A stretch of 36,930 bases of DNA from Anaerolineales bacterium (GCA_037382465.1 JARRPX010000086.1:1-36930), one strand, 5' to 3'; shown: positions 24,566-32,587, numbered from the stretch's first letter. The notes: generated from the letters alone by a model not told the origin. Program-made: numbers and translations.

Positions 24566-26266
24566 ATGCGAAATATACGCTGGCAACTATTGATCGCGGT
24601 CGGCGGCTTACTCCTCGTTGTAGGATTACTCGTCGGCCAATCGCCAAACACCGAAATCGTATCCTCCCAGCCTGCAGTTGGCGGCGTGTATATCGAGGCA
24701 CTCGTCGGTCAAATACAGCGTCTCAACCCAATCCTGGATGTCTACAATCAAGTCGATCGCGATATCGATCGGCTGATCTTCAGCGGCTTGATCCGTTTCG
24801 ACGATCGCGGCATCCCCGTACCGGATCTCGCCCAATGGACGGTTACGGCGGACGCGACGCTATACACGGTCACGATTCGCGAGAATGCCGTGTGGCACGA
24901 CGGCGAGCCCGTCACGTCCGATGACATCATCTATACATATTCCAAATTTCAGGATGAAGACTATCCGGGGCCGCTGGATTTACACGACCTTTGGACGCAG
25001 GTCAACATCATCCGCCTCGACGATCGCCGGGTGCAGTTCCAGCTTCCCGAACCATTTGCGCCGTTCCTGGATTATTTGAGTGTCGGTCTGCTGCCCGACC
25101 ACCTGCTCCGCGGCGTCTCTGCAACAGACTTGATCGACCACCCTTTCAACCTTCAACCGATCGGTACGGGACCGTTTCGCTTCGATCGCTTCCTGGTCCA
25201 AGACGAGCAGATCACCGGCGTCAGCCTCGTGGCATTCGATGACTATTTCGCGCAACGCCCCTACCTCGAACGCGTCGAATTCCGCACCTATACCGATTCA
25301 ACGGCTTCTCTCACTGCGTTCCTCGATGGAGAAGTCCAGGGGATCGCCAACGTCGACGAGGCCATCCTCCCACAGATTCTCGCCTCAACGGAACTCAATT
25401 TACATACGGCAAGATTGCCCAATCTGGGCATCATCTTTCTGAACACACAAAATCCCGGAAAGGATTTCCTTTCCGTCAAGCAATTCCGGCAGGCGTTGCA
25501 GTTCGCCATCAACCGGCAATGGATCATCGACAAAGCACTCTCCGGGCAGGGATTGATCCCCATCGGACCGGTACTTCCAGGCACGTGGTCCTTTGCGGAA
25601 AATCTCCAGCCGGTTCCTTTCGATCCGCAACGCGCCGCGAACATCCTGGAGACGCTGGGTTGGATTTTACCTGCAGGCGCATCCCCGGGCACGCCGGAAT
25701 ACCAACGCAGTAAAGACGAGCAGGCCTTAAGCCTGACCCTGCTGTATGAAGAGAATTCCCTGGATACCATGATCGCCGAGATGATAAAAGAAAGCTGGGA
25801 GGCGATCGGAATTCGTGTAGAGCTTCGCAGTGTAGACTCTGATACCATGATCTCCGCTTATCTCGAACCGCGCGAATACGAAGCAGCGCTTACACACATC
25901 AATCTGATGCGCTACCCCGATCCCGATCCCTATCCTTTCTGGCACGATTCACAAGTCGAGACAGGCCAGAATTACAGCGGTTTCGACGACCGGAACATCA
26001 GCATCTGGCTCGAACAGGCGCGTATCACACCGGATTTCTCTCGCCGAGCAGAGTTGTATCGCAGTTTCCAATATAGATTCCAGGATCAAGCTCCTTCACT
26101 GCTGCTCTATTACGATGTCTATAACTATGCCATCGATGCTCAGATACAAGGTGTGAGTATCGGACCGCTGTTCGATCCCAGCGACCGATTCAACAGCATC
26201 GAAAACTGGCATCTAATCGCACGCCGCAATCTGGGCACCCAAATTACGATTACAGACGAACCTTAA
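24566..26266 (+). CDS. Peptide-type ABC transporter substrate-binding protein
   Basis: A 566-residue extracellular binding protein of the SBP_bac_5 (OppA/DppA) family. After a hydrophobic N-terminal segment (about 5-24, WQLLIAVGGLLLVVGLLVG) come the family features DRLIFSGLIRFDD, YTVTIRENAVWHDGEPVTSDD (about 100-120), VKQFRQALQFAINRQWIIDKAL and the C-terminal QYRFQDQAPSLLLYYD. No lipobox Cys follows the hydrophobic stretch, so it is either secreted or anchored by an uncleaved helix. No permease or ATPase genes are nearby, so it is an orphan. Start ATG 24566 is chosen over an upstream in-frame codon at 24491 inside secG, because the signal starts here. Confidence 0.87.
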   Translation: MRNIRWQLLIAVGGLLLVVGLLVGQSPNTEIVSSQPAVGGVYIEALVGQIQRLNPILDVYNQVDRDIDRLIFSGLIRFDDRGIPVPDLAQWTVTADATLYTVTIRENAVWHDGEPVTSDDIIYTYSKFQDEDYPGPLDLHDLWTQVNIIRLDDRRVQFQLPEPFAPFLDYLSVGLLPDHLLRGVSATDLIDHPFNLQPIGTGPFRFDRFLVQDEQITGVSLVAFDDYFAQRPYLERVEFRTYTDSTASLTAFLDGEVQGIANVDEAILPQILASTELNLHTARLPNLGIIFLNTQNPGKDFLSVKQFRQALQFAINRQWIIDKALSGQGLIPIGPVLPGTWSFAENLQPVPFDPQRAANILETLGWILPAGASPGTPEYQRSKDEQALSLTLLYEENSLDTMIAEMIKESWEAIGIRVELRSVDSDTMISAYLEPREYEAALTHINLMRYPDPDPYPFWHDSQVETGQNYSGFDDRNISIWLEQARITPDFSRRAELYRSFQYRFQDQAPSLLLYYDVYNYAIDAQIQGVSIGPLFDPSDRFNSIENWHLIARRNLGTQITITDEP

Positions 26267-26302
26267 ACCTTCTCCTTTGCCGGCCCTGTCCTGTACCCCT
26301 CA

Positions 26303-26331
26303 AATCTCATTCCACCGATTGCAGTGAGATT
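26303..26331. repeat. 7-bp inverted repeat before the S1 gene
   Basis: AATCTCA (26303-26309) and TGAGATT (26325-26331), loop 15 bases, in the 185-base gap between the binding protein and the S1-domain gene. No T-tract. It resembles an operator dyad or a weak transcript end; I cannot tell which. Confidence 0.3.
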
Positions 26332-26389
26332 CTCCAACGAAGAACCCTCCCCACGAAAAGAAACGATGCGGAGAGATCGCGTCGTACCG

Positions 26390-26398
26390 TGGTATAAT
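26390..26398 (+). promoter_or_regulatory. Extended -10 promoter of the S1-domain gene
   Basis: TGG-TATAAT at 26390-26398 without a clear -35. The predicted start is about 26405, giving a leader of about 47 nt that contains a short upstream open frame. Confidence 0.6.
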
Positions 26399-26423
26399 CG
26401 ACACGCTCAAAAAGGGGGACCTC

Positions 26424-26459
26424 ATGAAGATTTCTGCAGAAAGGTGTAGATGTGAGTAG
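26424..26459 (+). other. Short upstream ORF overlapping the S1 gene start
   Basis: ATG 26424, five bases after a strong AGGGGG (about 26413-26418), opens an 11-codon frame (MKISAERCRCE) that stops at 26457-26459. It overlaps the S1 gene's GTG (26452) in another frame. The best ribosome binding site in the leader therefore serves this peptide, and S1 translation may depend on it by coupling. Could instead be chance. Confidence 0.35.
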
Positions 26460-27183
26460 CAAAGAAGGTACGGGAACGCAGCTCCATTTGGAAGACCTCA
26501 AACCCGCCATGAAACTCGAGGGGCGCGTGACGAAGACCGACCTGGTGGGCGCATTTGTCGACGTTGGCGTAGAATGCGAAGGCTTGATCCACATTTCAAA
26601 ATTGAAGGAAAGCCCGGTGAACCGGGTGGAAGACGTCGTCCAGGTGGGACAGGAAGTCGAGGTTTGGGTTCATCTAGTGGACCCGGACTCGGGGCGGCTC
26701 GAATTGAGCATGTTGAAACCCATTCTGTTGAAATGGAAAGACCTCAAACCCGGCAAACGCCTCAAGGGAAAAGTCGTACGCATCGAAAATTTCGGGGTGT
26801 TCGTTGATGTAGGCGCGGAGCGTCCGGGACTGGTGCATATCAGCGAAATGAGCAACGAATATGTAAAGAATCCTTCGGAAATCGTATCCCTGGGAGACGA
26901 AGTCGAAGTCAACGTTATCGATGTAGATCGAAAGAAGCGTCAGATTCGCTTCAGCATGAAGGACTCCATCGAGGACTACGTCGATGAGATCGATGAATCC
27001 GAAGAGGAAACCCCGACGGCGATGGAACTGGCGTTGCGCCAGGCGCTGGAACAGTCGGATCAAAACACCAAAGCTGCGCCGAGCGAACCTTCAAAGAAAA
27101 AGCAGGCCAAACGCGACGAATTGGAAGACATTCTTCAGCGAACGTTGGAACACCGCGTCCGGACCGCATCGACAGAATCCTGA
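26452..27183 (+). CDS. Two-S1-domain RNA-binding protein
   Basis: A 243-residue protein with two S1 RNA-binding domains, about residues 17-88 (GRVTKTDLVGAFVDVGVECE; GLIHISKL) and 97-170 (GKVVRIENFGVFVDVGAERP; GLVHISEMS). The C-terminal ~70 residues are charged, acidic then Lys-rich (SKKKQAKRDELEDIL) and probably unstructured or helical. It resembles the short S1-type proteins of Gram-positive and Chloroflexota bacteria that bind mRNA or the 30S subunit, but is much shorter than ribosomal protein S1. Start GTG 26452 follows AAGGTG by about five bases. A bidirectional terminator lies 43 bases downstream. Confidence 0.85.
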   Translation: MSSKEGTGTQLHLEDLKPAMKLEGRVTKTDLVGAFVDVGVECEGLIHISKLKESPVNRVEDVVQVGQEVEVWVHLVDPDSGRLELSMLKPILLKWKDLKPGKRLKGKVVRIENFGVFVDVGAERPGLVHISEMSNEYVKNPSEIVSLGDEVEVNVIDVDRKKRQIRFSMKDSIEDYVDEIDESEEETPTAMELALRQALEQSDQNTKAAPSEPSKKKQAKRDELEDILQRTLEHRVRTASTES

Positions 27184-27225
27184 TACCCGTCCAACGTCCT
27201 CCTTCCTCATTGGCATTAAACAAAA

Positions 27226-27250
27226 AATCGGGCGTCAGATACGCCCGATT
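27226..27250. terminator. Bidirectional terminator between convergent genes
   Basis: AATCGGGCGT (27226-27235), loop CAGAT, ACGCCCGATT (27241-27250): a perfect ten-base-pair stem. On the minus strand it runs directly into a T-tract (complement of 27222-27227); on the plus strand a TTTTT follows a few bases later. It separates the S1 gene from the convergent gene at 27321. Confidence 0.85.
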
Positions 27251-27320
27251 GTCATTTTTACCGCTGAAATCTTACGACTGAAAAAAATCAATGCTCGAAC
27301 ATCAGATGTTCAGGCATCCC

Positions 27321-27602
27321 TCATATAACATCGTCTTCGATCCAATCCTCATCTCCATCTTCATCTTCTTCATCATTACCACTCTCGTCCTCCCACACCT
27401 CATCGATTTCATCGAGTTCATCGATATCGTCGATGTCTTCGATTTCATCCAATTCCCAATCCTCGGGTTCCGAGAGCGTGACATCGTCGATGTGGGAATA
27501 TGTCAGGCATCCCTCATCGGGATCGAGCCGGATAATCTCAGCCGTGCAGTAACCCGATTCCAGGAAGTAACAATCGATGTAGCGACAACGAATGCGTGCC
27601 AT
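27321..27602 (-). CDS. Small Cys-rich protein with long acidic tail
   Basis: A 93-residue protein. The N-terminal 35 residues hold four Cys (6, 11, 19, 32; pattern C-x4-C-x7-C-x12-C, with RYIDCYFLESGYCTAEII between), which looks like a small metal-binding or redox module and resembles DUF1540-type Cys patterns (tentative). From about residue 38 to the end it is almost wholly Asp, Glu and Ile/Leu, predicted disordered or a charged helix. It begins 15 bases after the VKOR stop on the same strand, so the two are co-transcribed. A bidirectional terminator follows its stop. Function unknown. Confidence 0.75.
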   Translation of the reverse strand: MARIRCRYIDCYFLESGYCTAEIIRLDPDEGCLTYSHIDDVTLSEPEDWELDEIEDIDDIDELDEIDEVWEDESGNDEEDEDGDEDWIEDDVI

Positions 27603-27617
27603 ATTCTTGAACTCCGT

Positions 27618-28055
27618 CTATTCGATCACGAAATTCTCTCTCATTCGCAAGATACTCAAGACGAACAAGAAAGACATTAGGGCCGCAGAAAGAATACAAA
27701 ACGGACAGATCGCATGAATAACGGCCACTTCGAGATACGTCAGGTACGCAGAGTAAATCATACCGGTCAGGGTGACGCCAAACAATGCCAGATTCAAGTT
27801 ATCCGTCCACGCAGGACGCCGCATTCCGACGACAATCATCAGAAGGATCAAGGCGTATCCCAGTGCACCGATGAAGGCAATCGGGACATCTCCAATCATA
27901 GCATATGGACTGCTGTTTACCGCATCGCAATCCCCGATTTGTGAACAGGCCGCCGTGTTGCCGGTTATCTTCAGCCAGCCCAGGTAGAATGAATCGATGA
28001 AACCAGCAGCCGCGGAAATCAAACCCAGCAAATTCATCCGACTGACGATCACCAT
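27618..28055 (-). CDS. Vitamin K epoxide reductase family protein (VKOR)
   Basis: A 145-residue membrane oxidoreductase that re-oxidises disulfide-forming partners and passes electrons to quinone. The loop Cys pair is Cys37 and Cys43 (ACSQIGDCDAVNSSPY), and the active-site pair is CPFC (Cys117, Cys120) in the last helices; four to five hydrophobic helices are visible. Length matches a stand-alone VKOR with no thioredoxin domain. Start ATG 28055; ATG 28037 is an alternative. The operon partner downstream is the Cys-rich acidic protein. A good promoter sits about 40 bases upstream. Confidence 0.92.
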   Translation of the reverse strand: MVIVSRMNLLGLISAAAGFIDSFYLGWLKITGNTAACSQIGDCDAVNSSPYAMIGDVPIAFIGALGYALILLMIVVGMRRPAWTDNLNLALFGVTLTGMIYSAYLTYLEVAVIHAICPFCILSAALMSFLFVLSILRMRENFVIE

Positions 28056-28094
28056 TCGATCCGGCTCATTCTCTTCTCATTCACCAACGAAAAT

Positions 28095-28123
28095 AATATA
28101 CACGAAACCCCTCCGGCTGTCAG
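28095..28123 (-). promoter_or_regulatory. Promoter of the VKOR operon
   Basis: Minus strand CTGACA (28123-28118), 17-base spacer, TATATT (28100-28095): five of six matches in each hexamer. It lies between the rel stop (28178) and the VKOR start, giving a leader of about 33 nt. Confidence 0.6.
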
Positions 28124-28177
28124 TATTTAAAATTCCCCTTACGATGCGAGATTTCTCAATCCGAGAATCAGCCAAAC

Positions 28178-30343
28178 TCATCCGGGGCGGAGCCGCCGTG
28201 CTTCGAGTACGTTGGGAAGCGCCTCCAGGCGATTGAGCACACGGCTCAACTGCTCGATATCGGTCACATCCATCACCAAATCGAACATCGCCAGACTGTT
28301 CTTCGTCGAGACGTGGACCGACGACATGTTGATGCCCTCATTTGCCTCAAGCGTCGAAACGTCCCGCATCAACCCATCGCGATCGTAGGCTCGCAGACGG
28401 ACCGAAACGGGATAGGTTTGCCGGAGTCTGCCCCACGAGACCTGTACCAATCGTTCGCGGTCTTTAATCCGTAACACGTTGGGACAGTCCTGACGATGGA
28501 TCGTTGCGCCGCGTCCGCGGGTGATGTATCCCACGATCGGATCGCCCGGCGCCGGTTTGCAGCACATCGCCATTCGTGAAAGTAAACCGCCCGACAACCC
28601 GAGGATACTTACGTCTTCGGTCGTGACGTCCTTCGCCGGAACGGGTTCCAGAATTTCCGCAAAGCCAAATTCGTCTTCTTTTTCCTCGACGACTTTGGCG
28701 ATGATCTTATTCAGATGTAGGTCACCGCAGCCGATAGCGACCTGCATTTCCTCTGCGTTCGGGTATCCCAAATCCCGGGCGATTTTCTCGTAGGAGACGC
28801 TTTCCACACCCAGGCGTTTCAATTCACGTTCCAACAACAGACGACCGTGGGAGATGTTCAGCTCACGATCGCGCCGGCGGAACCACTGCCGGATCTTGCT
28901 GCGGGCTCGCTGGCTGCGGACCATTTCCAGGCTCGGGTTGAGCCAGTCCCGACTGGGTCCGCCGCGCTTCGCCGTCAGAATTTCGACCGAATCTCCGGTC
29001 TGGATCTTGTAATTTAACGGAACCAGTTTGCCCCCCACTTTCGCACCGCGGCAGCGATGGCCGATGTCCGTGTGAATGTGGTAGGCGAAATCGATAGGAG
29101 TCGATCCTGCCGGCAAGTCGATCACGTCGCCTTTGGGCGTGAAGACATACACACGATCGTTGAAGACGTCCGACTTCATCGCATCCACGAAATCGCCGGC
29201 GTCGTCGACGTCCTGGCGCCATTCCATCAATTTGCGCAGCCAGACAATCCGCTGTTCGAAAGTATCGTCTCTCGGCCGGCCTTCCTTGTAGCGCCAATGC
29301 GCCGCGATGCCGTATTCGGCCTTTTCGTGCATCGGTGGCGTCCGAATTTGAGCTTCGAGGGTACCGCCATCGTTGTAGACCACGGCGGTGTGCAAGGATT
29401 GGTAGAAGTTATCCTTCGGCGTGGCGATGTAATCGTCGAACGTGCCTGGTATGGGTTTCCAGCGATTGTGAATGACTCCCAATGCCAGGTAACAGAGCGA
29501 TTCGTTATCTACGATCACGCGCACTCCGCGGACGTCGTAGACCATGTCGAACGGCACCCCTTTACGGTCCATTTTGCGGTAGATGGAATACAGATGCTTC
29601 GGACGTCCGTAGACTTCAGCCTGTACGCCCGCTTCCGCCAGGACCGTTTTCAACTGCTTCGAAATTTGCTCCAAATCCTGCTCGCGATCGACTCGCCGTT
29701 TGGCGACGTTTTCAGCGATCTCCTTGTATTTTTCCGGAAAGACGTAGCGGAAGGCCAGATCCTCCAACTCCCACTTCATCTGCCAGATTCCCAGCCGGTT
29801 GGCCAGCGGTGCAAAAATCTCCAGTGTCTCCTCGGCGATTCGCTTCCGTTTCTCTGGTGGAAGATGAGACAGCGTACGCATGTTGTGAAGGCGGTCAGCG
29901 AGCTTGATCACGACGACCCGAACGTCGTCCCCCATGGCCAGAAAGGTTTTACGCAGGGTTTCTTTGGCCAATTCGCTCTTCGTGGCGCGAGGTTCTTTTC
30001 CACTTCCGGCGCGTCGACTGACACGTGGCAGCTGGGTCAACTTGGTCACGCTGTCCACCATTAGCGCCACCTCGTCGCCAAAATCACGAGTTATATCTTT
30101 CAAACTGACTTTGGTGTCCTCGACGGTGTCGTGGAGCAATCCGGCGACGATCGCCAGGGTCGGCGCGCCCAATTCAGCCAGAATAGCGGCAACGGCGAGA
30201 CAATGCTGTACGTAGGGTTCCCCGGAGGCGCGCTTCTGGCCACGATGGGCTTTATTGGTGAATTTATAGGCGCGCTCGATGAGCTCCCGATCTGCGGGAC
30301 TCGAGTCATCCGGTAAAAGTTTGAGAAGACCTTCAAACTCCAT
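28178..30343 (-). CDS. rel: Rel/SpoT-family (p)ppGpp synthetase/hydrolase
   Basis: A 721-residue long RSH protein. The HD hydrolase domain is intact (His47, HDTVED with His71 and Asp72, Glu75). The synthetase domain shows YGRPKHLYSIYRKM, YDVRGVRVIV and PKDNFYQSLHT. The position that is RxKD in bifunctional Rel and ExDD in RelA reads TFDD (301-304). TGS (VYVFTPKGDVIDLPAGST, about 405-465) and a C-terminal ACT domain (about 645-718, RAYDRDGLMRDVS) follow. So hydrolysis is expected and synthesis likely. Start ATG 30343 has a weak AGGG. An extended -10 and a 10-bp dyad lie about 130 bases upstream. Confidence 0.95.
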   Translation of the reverse strand: MEFEGLLKLLPDDSSPADRELIERAYKFTNKAHRGQKRASGEPYVQHCLAVAAILAELGAPTLAIVAGLLHDTVEDTKVSLKDITRDFGDEVALMVDSVTKLTQLPRVSRRAGSGKEPRATKSELAKETLRKTFLAMGDDVRVVVIKLADRLHNMRTLSHLPPEKRKRIAEETLEIFAPLANRLGIWQMKWELEDLAFRYVFPEKYKEIAENVAKRRVDREQDLEQISKQLKTVLAEAGVQAEVYGRPKHLYSIYRKMDRKGVPFDMVYDVRGVRVIVDNESLCYLALGVIHNRWKPIPGTFDDYIATPKDNFYQSLHTAVVYNDGGTLEAQIRTPPMHEKAEYGIAAHWRYKEGRPRDDTFEQRIVWLRKLMEWRQDVDDAGDFVDAMKSDVFNDRVYVFTPKGDVIDLPAGSTPIDFAYHIHTDIGHRCRGAKVGGKLVPLNYKIQTGDSVEILTAKRGGPSRDWLNPSLEMVRSQRARSKIRQWFRRRDRELNISHGRLLLERELKRLGVESVSYEKIARDLGYPNAEEMQVAIGCGDLHLNKIIAKVVEEKEDEFGFAEILEPVPAKDVTTEDVSILGLSGGLLSRMAMCCKPAPGDPIVGYITRGRGATIHRQDCPNVLRIKDRERLVQVSWGRLRQTYPVSVRLRAYDRDGLMRDVSTLEANEGINMSSVHVSTKNSLAMFDLVMDVTDIEQLSRVLNRLEALPNVLEARRLRPG

Positions 30344-30472
30344 GTTTTACCCTGGGCCGGTCTCAAATTGGAACTTTCGATCCGATGCCGATCAACGCAG
30401 CAATCGACATCTTCTCGATTCTTCAACTGCCATTGAAACGCTGAATTTCTGCGTCAAGCCCATTTTAAACGG

Positions 30473-30481
30473 ATTGTATCA
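30473..30481 (-). promoter_or_regulatory. Putative extended -10 promoter of rel
   Basis: Minus strand TGA-TACAAT (30481-30473), about 130 bases before the rel ATG. It overlaps one arm of a perfect inverted repeat (30476-30510). The 251-base gap 30344-30594 contains this and nothing else recognisable. Confidence 0.4.
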
Positions 30482-30510
30482 CCTTGCGACAACTCATCGA
30501 AAGGTGATAC
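30476..30510. repeat. 10-bp inverted repeat overlapping the rel promoter
   Basis: GTATCACCTT (30476-30485) and AAGGTGATAC (30501-30510), perfect, with a 15-base centre. One arm overlaps the putative -10. No T-tract follows, so an operator for a dimeric regulator is more likely than a terminator (inference). Confidence 0.5.
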
Positions 30511-30594
30511 GCACTACAGGTGGCGTGTATCTATTTTCGGTTTCTTCGCGAACGGTTGGGTAAAAATGGATCCACTCAGATGAGCATTTCTCGT

Positions 30595-31737
30595 TTAGTA
30601 CCCAGTCTGAGAGACATCGATCTCTGGAATACGAGTATACCAATCCTCAGCGACGTCGATCTCTGCGTTCCCGCGTACTTCCAGCAGCCACTGATCGAAT
30701 GCTGCGTTCTTTGCCAATTGGTATTCGTAATCCGTATACGGCTGCACTTCACGCCCCATGATTTCGAACACATCCCAACCCTGGTAGGTCTGAACGGGGC
30801 CAAAGAGCGTGCCGACAGGTTCCGTCGCCAGGGATTGGGCGGACGCACCAAAGCCTGCAAGTATGATTTCTTCGGTCAACCAGCCCAAGTCGCCGCCGTC
30901 TTCCTTCGTCGTGGCGTCCTGGGAATACTCCAGGACGAGATCTTCCCACGCTTCACCCTCGTCCAATTTCGAACGGACCTCCTGGGCGGTTTCCTGGGAG
31001 TCGGTTAGGATGTGACGCAGTTCTGTCTTCTCCCCATTCATGGAAACGTCCTGACCGATAATCTCCCTGATTTTTTCGCGCAGCAAATTGGTCTCTACGA
31101 GGCGGCGGAATTGCGCTTCAGAAAGACCGGTTTGCTCATCCACACTGGAGAGGAACGTAGAATAGACTTCATCAAAACCCTCTTGCGTGTATGGCGTCGG
31201 CGTTGGGCGCGGTGTGGGGGTGATTGCATCCGTCGGGGTGGCATCGAGGTTTGTGGCCTCCGCCGTCGCGGCCGCCGTTAATGTCCTCTGGGCGAATTGA
31301 GTCGGATCGACGGTCGGCGACGGTGCGCTCGTCGGTGTCCCTTCACGGTAATATCCAAAAGCCTCTTCGATCGTCTGATCGAGTTCCGTCTGGGGGATTT
31401 CGATGCCCATTGCTTTGGCCTCGTGACGTACGAGCACCCCATTGATCATGGTGTCCAGTACACTGGGGGCAATATCCTGGGGAGTATTGCCGGACTGCAG
31501 TTCGAAGAGCACACGACTTTGGAAATCTCTGGTGGTTATTTTCTCGCCGTCAACAACTGCGACCGGTTCGTTGGGCACGACGACAAGTTGGTGGTAGAAC
31601 GAATAGGCGACGAGGCCGATGACGAGAATCGTCGTGATGACTGTGCCCGCAATAATCCGATTCTGCAGGATTCTCTCGCGCTCCGCCCGGGCCAAATGCT
31701 TTTTCGTCGGTCGCAGGTGTTGTTTTTGCCTGGTCAT
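30595..31737 (-). CDS. Membrane-anchored parvulin-type peptidyl-prolyl isomerase (SurA/PrsA-like)
   Basis: A 380-residue foldase outside the membrane. A basic cytoplasmic N-terminus is followed by one transmembrane helix (about 29-51, IAGTVITTILVIGLVAYSFYH). The SurA N-like chaperone part begins VAVVDGEKITTRDFQSRV. A low-complexity Thr/Pro/Ala linker lies at about 132-192 (ITPTPRPTPTPYTQ). The parvulin domain runs about 238-335 (LRHILTDSQETAQEV; YSQDATTKEDGGDLGWL; GPVQTYQGWDVFEI). GGTGGAG lies seven bases before ATG 31737. It follows rpsR by 77 bases and may be in the same transcript. Confidence 0.88.
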   Translation of the reverse strand: MTRQKQHLRPTKKHLARAERERILQNRIIAGTVITTILVIGLVAYSFYHQLVVVPNEPVAVVDGEKITTRDFQSRVLFELQSGNTPQDIAPSVLDTMINGVLVRHEAKAMGIEIPQTELDQTIEEAFGYYREGTPTSAPSPTVDPTQFAQRTLTAAATAEATNLDATPTDAITPTPRPTPTPYTQEGFDEVYSTFLSSVDEQTGLSEAQFRRLVETNLLREKIREIIGQDVSMNGEKTELRHILTDSQETAQEVRSKLDEGEAWEDLVLEYSQDATTKEDGGDLGWLTEEIILAGFGASAQSLATEPVGTLFGPVQTYQGWDVFEIMGREVQPYTDYEYQLAKNAAFDQWLLEVRGNAEIDVAEDWYTRIPEIDVSQTGY

Positions 31738-31814
31738 GAAACGTCTCCACCGATCACGTCAGAAGTTACCTGTCGATCACGCAGACTGCAAATGAGGGAA
31801 TGATCTCACCGCAA

Positions 31815-32135
31815 TTAGCGATATCGCTCCGCGGCGAAGGGGATCAGCGCCATGTGTCTTGCGCGTTTGACGGCTTTCGCAACCATACGCTGATGTTTGG
31901 CGCACGCACCCGTCTCGCGTCGAGAACGGATCTTGCCCTGTTCGGTAACGTAGCGTTTGAGCAGATCGATCTGTTTGTAATCGAGCGCTTTGGTTTTATC
32001 CGCGCAGAATTGGCATACTCTCGGCCGGCGCGAGAAACGTCGGCCCCTGCGAGGAGAACGCGAGCGCCGCTGTGGTTGATCGTCCTCGTCTTCGTCCTCT
32101 TCCTCGTCTTCTATCAGTTCTTCTTCTTCAGCCAA
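31815..32135 (-). CDS. rpsR: 30S ribosomal protein S18, with acidic N-terminal extension
   Basis: Ribosomal protein S18 ([53 protein letters not shown]). The four metal ligands of the zinc-type form are present: CxxC near residue 41 and CxxH near 78. At 106 residues it exceeds the usual ~75 by about 30, the extra being an acidic run ([18 protein letters not shown]) then an Arg-rich stretch. The start is TTG 32135, supported by AGGAG eight bases upstream and by the absence of an ATG before the S18 core. Third gene of rpsF-ssb-rpsR. Confidence 0.95.
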   Translation of the reverse strand: MAEEEELIEDEEEDEDEDDQPQRRSRSPRRGRRFSRRPRVCQFCADKTKALDYKQIDLLKRYVTEQGKIRSRRETGACAKHQRMVAKAVKRARHMALIPFAAERYR

Positions 32136-32191
32136 TGTCCTTACTCCTATACTTCAAATAGAATTCATCGTGATGAAAATAGATCGTCGTA

Positions 32192-32587
32192 TTAGAAGGG
32201 GAAATCCTCTTCCATCGCTTCGCTTGAAATTGGTGCGTCGTTCGATATTTCCCGGCGATCGCCGAGCATGATCATCTCCTTGGCCACCAATTCCGTCGTG
32301 AAATGCTTGTTTCCCTCGTTATCTTCCCAGCGGCGGGTTTGCAAACGCCCTTCCACATAGACTTGCTGCCCTTTGTGCAAGTATTGATTGCATATCTCCG
32401 CCAATGAGCCCCAGGCGACGACGTTGAACCATTCCGTTTCCTCGTGTCTTTCGCCATCGGCAGAAGTCCAGGAACGCGTCGTTGCTACGCTGAACGTCGT
32501 CACCGGACGCCCCGAAGGTGTATAACGCATCTCGGGATCGCGTCCCAAATGTCCGATGATCATTACTTTATTCAACCCACGACTCAT
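32192..32587 (-). CDS. ssb: Single-stranded DNA-binding protein
   Basis: A 131-residue SSB: an OB-fold (LNKVMIIGHLGRDPEMRYTP; ETEWFNVVAWG; KGQQVYVEGRLQTRRW; KEMIMLG), a short linker, and the acidic tip EEDFPF that recruits partner proteins. AAAGGAG lies six bases before ATG 32587. Placed between rpsF and rpsR as in many bacteria. Confidence 0.96.
   Translation of the reverse strand: MSRGLNKVMIIGHLGRDPEMRYTPSGRPVTTFSVATTRSWTSADGERHEETEWFNVVAWGSLAEICNQYLHKGQQVYVEGRLQTRRWEDNEGNKHFTTELVAKEMIMLGDRREISNDAPISSEAMEEDFPF

Noticed and set aside
29057-30064. 335-codon plus-strand frame inside rel
   Set aside because: Antisense shadow of a well-identified rel gene; no ribosome binding site or family resemblance.
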